Origin: an uncultured Alphaproteobacteria bacterium
Lineage (GTDB): Bacteria; Pseudomonadota; Alphaproteobacteria; RF32; CAG-239
NCBI GenBank assembly: GCA_934277435.1
Contig: CAKQUE010000002.1
Coordinates: 62,001-126,000 of the forward strand
Direction of reading: 5' to 3'
DNA: 64,000 nucleotides
How positions within the stretch are numbered: the stretch's first letter is position 1; each line of letters starts with the position of its first letter. The translations under genes were made by a program, and so were the position numbers. Below are positions 63,225-64,000 of this stretch, in pieces. The notes under the pieces were generated by a model. It was given only the letters and a program-made list of their open reading frames with translations. It did not search any database and was not told the DNA's origin.

Positions 63225-64000
63225 ATGCTTAATCCAAAAAACAACGCCGCTATTTTACGGCTTGCTGTTTTAACAAGTGTCGCTAAAAGTTTTTTAGAAA
63301 ATAACTTGTCTGATATTGAAAATATTCCAGCAAATTTAGTGCCTAATGACACTAAACCGATGCGCGGAACACTAGAAAAAGACCGCAACGCCGTCAAACA
63401 ACTTTGCTTGGCTGCTTTAGGATTTACACCTTGCAATGTGGCCGCCGATAAAAGCTTATCGGATTCCGCTAAAGACTTTTTAGCCCGCACAAAATTGGAA
63501 AAAGCCACAGTTTCTGTTTTGCCTGATGTTTGCGACGCTTGCAAATCCACGCATTATGAAGTCACCAGTGCTTGCCATGGTTGTTATGCTCGCCCCTGCG
63601 CTGTAAATTGTCCTAAAAAGACCATTATTGTGGCAAAAAAAGCCGTAATTTTGCAAGACAACTGCATTAAATGCGGTTTATGCGCCAGCAACTGCCCATA
63701 TAATGCCATCAACAAGGCTTTAGTTCCTTGTGAAGATGCTTGCCCTGTAGGAGCAATCAGCAAAGATGAAAACGGCGTAGAGCATATTGACAACGACAAA
63801 TGTATTTCTTGCGGTAAGTGTATTGTTTCTTGTCCGTTTGGCGCAATTGCCCACAATTCACAGCTGCTAGATGTTTTGAAAGCCCTGAAAAATCCACAGC
63901 AAAAAACTATTGCCATGCTGGCGCCGGCGGTTATCGGACAATTTGGCAACGACTTGGGCAAGGTTATTACCGCTTTCAAAAAACTTGGTTTTGATGAAGT
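63225..64000 (+). CDS. [FeFe]-hydrogenase-type iron-sulfur protein (N-terminal part, runs off the right edge)
   Basis: The 258 visible residues begin MLNPKNNAAILRLAVL. After a helical N-terminal region they have Cys-rich motifs: CDACKSTHYEVTSACHGCYARPC, then CIKCGLCASNCP and CISCGKCIVSCPF, the ligands of two [4Fe-4S] clusters plus an extra Cys set. The last part, AMLAPAVIGQFGNDLGKVI followed by FKKLGFDEV, is the start of the hydrogenase H-cluster domain (iron-only hydrogenase, large subunit) of the monomeric group B type. AAAGGG lies 9 nt before the ATG. The catalytic cysteines lie outside the window, so activity cannot be confirmed. It would support H2 evolution in an anaerobe. Confidence 0.85.
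   Translation, partial: MLNPKNNAAILRLAVLTSVAKSFLENNLSDIENIPANLVPNDTKPMRGTLEKDRNAVKQLCLAALGFTPCNVAADKSLSDSAKDFLARTKLEKATVSVLPDVCDACKSTHYEVTSACHGCYARPCAVNCPKKTIIVAKKAVILQDNCIKCGLCASNCPYNAINKALVPCEDACPVGAISKDENGVEHIDNDKCISCGKCIVSCPFGAIAHNSQLLDVLKALKNPQQKTIAMLAPAVIGQFGNDLGKVITAFKKLGFDE

Overview
The window is an AT-rich, gene-dense stretch of bacterial chromosome. Gene content and order point to an alphaproteobacterium: lspA followed by a DUF3035-type lipoprotein and a pair of M16 peptidases, a SPOR protein next to nagZ and a TatA-like gene, an SH3 protein, and a moxR-DUF58 pair. The low GC, the start of an [FeFe]-hydrogenase-type protein at the right edge, a chlamydia-type arginine decarboxylase/antiporter pair and a type IV prepilin-like protein of the 'GRSMIEMLG' kind suggest an anaerobic, host-associated (gut-type) lineage. 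The taxonomic placement is inference. No rRNA, phage, IS element or CRISPR array was seen.

Layout. 1-5711 (minus): lspA, lipoprotein, two M16 peptidases, pgi and the 5' part of mutL, closely spaced or overlapping. 5791-8988: corA, tRNA-Leu(GAG), an atypical lipoprotein and a 51-aa protein each with its own terminator, an esterase and an unlisted 58-aa membrane protein. 9157-11281 (minus): aaxB-aaxC arginine/agmatine acid resistance. 11490-14450 (minus): moxR, DUF58, TPR. 14558-16900: uvrD/pcrA. 16963-24659 (minus): a membrane protein, gyrA, an unknown 394-aa protein and lon. 24751-28733: small and envelope genes (LpoB-like lipoprotein, DUF1294, DUF4139). 28885-29365: imperfect tandem 106-bp hairpin repeats. 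29384-35420 (minus): rpmI-rplT-[attenuator-like hairpin]-pheS-pheT-proS-membrane protein. 35663-39716: secreted protein, PuuD-like hydrolase, ferritin-like protein, rpe-phoB. 39752-43466 (minus): a two-gene unit with a 1132-aa protein carrying a possible ADP-ribosyltransferase domain. 43595-45096: a structured leader and a MATE transporter. 45216-54473: msbA-like, M20 peptidase, SH3, xerC, rpmG, S41 peptidase, xth, SPOR-nagZ-tatA-like. 54571-55477: a structured leader RNA with a terminator, then the prepilin-like gene. 55574-59421 (minus): pepA, gap, pgk. 59552-62450: a candidate HNH nuclease toxin with a SUKH-like immunity gene, then tsaC/sua5. 62538-64000: a 49-aa protein, about 500 bp of structured non-coding DNA, and the hydrogenase start.

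The best candidates for new biology are the 39.7-43.5 kb unit with the cholera/pertussis-toxin-like domain, the HNH/SUKH pair at 59.5-61.5 kb, the two leader RNAs (43.6 and 54.6 kb), the tandem repeat block, and a scattered set of single genes that share A+T-rich leaders without Shine-Dalgarno sequences, good sigma70 promoters and strong terminators. All family assignments were made by eye from motifs and remembered family sequences; no search was run.
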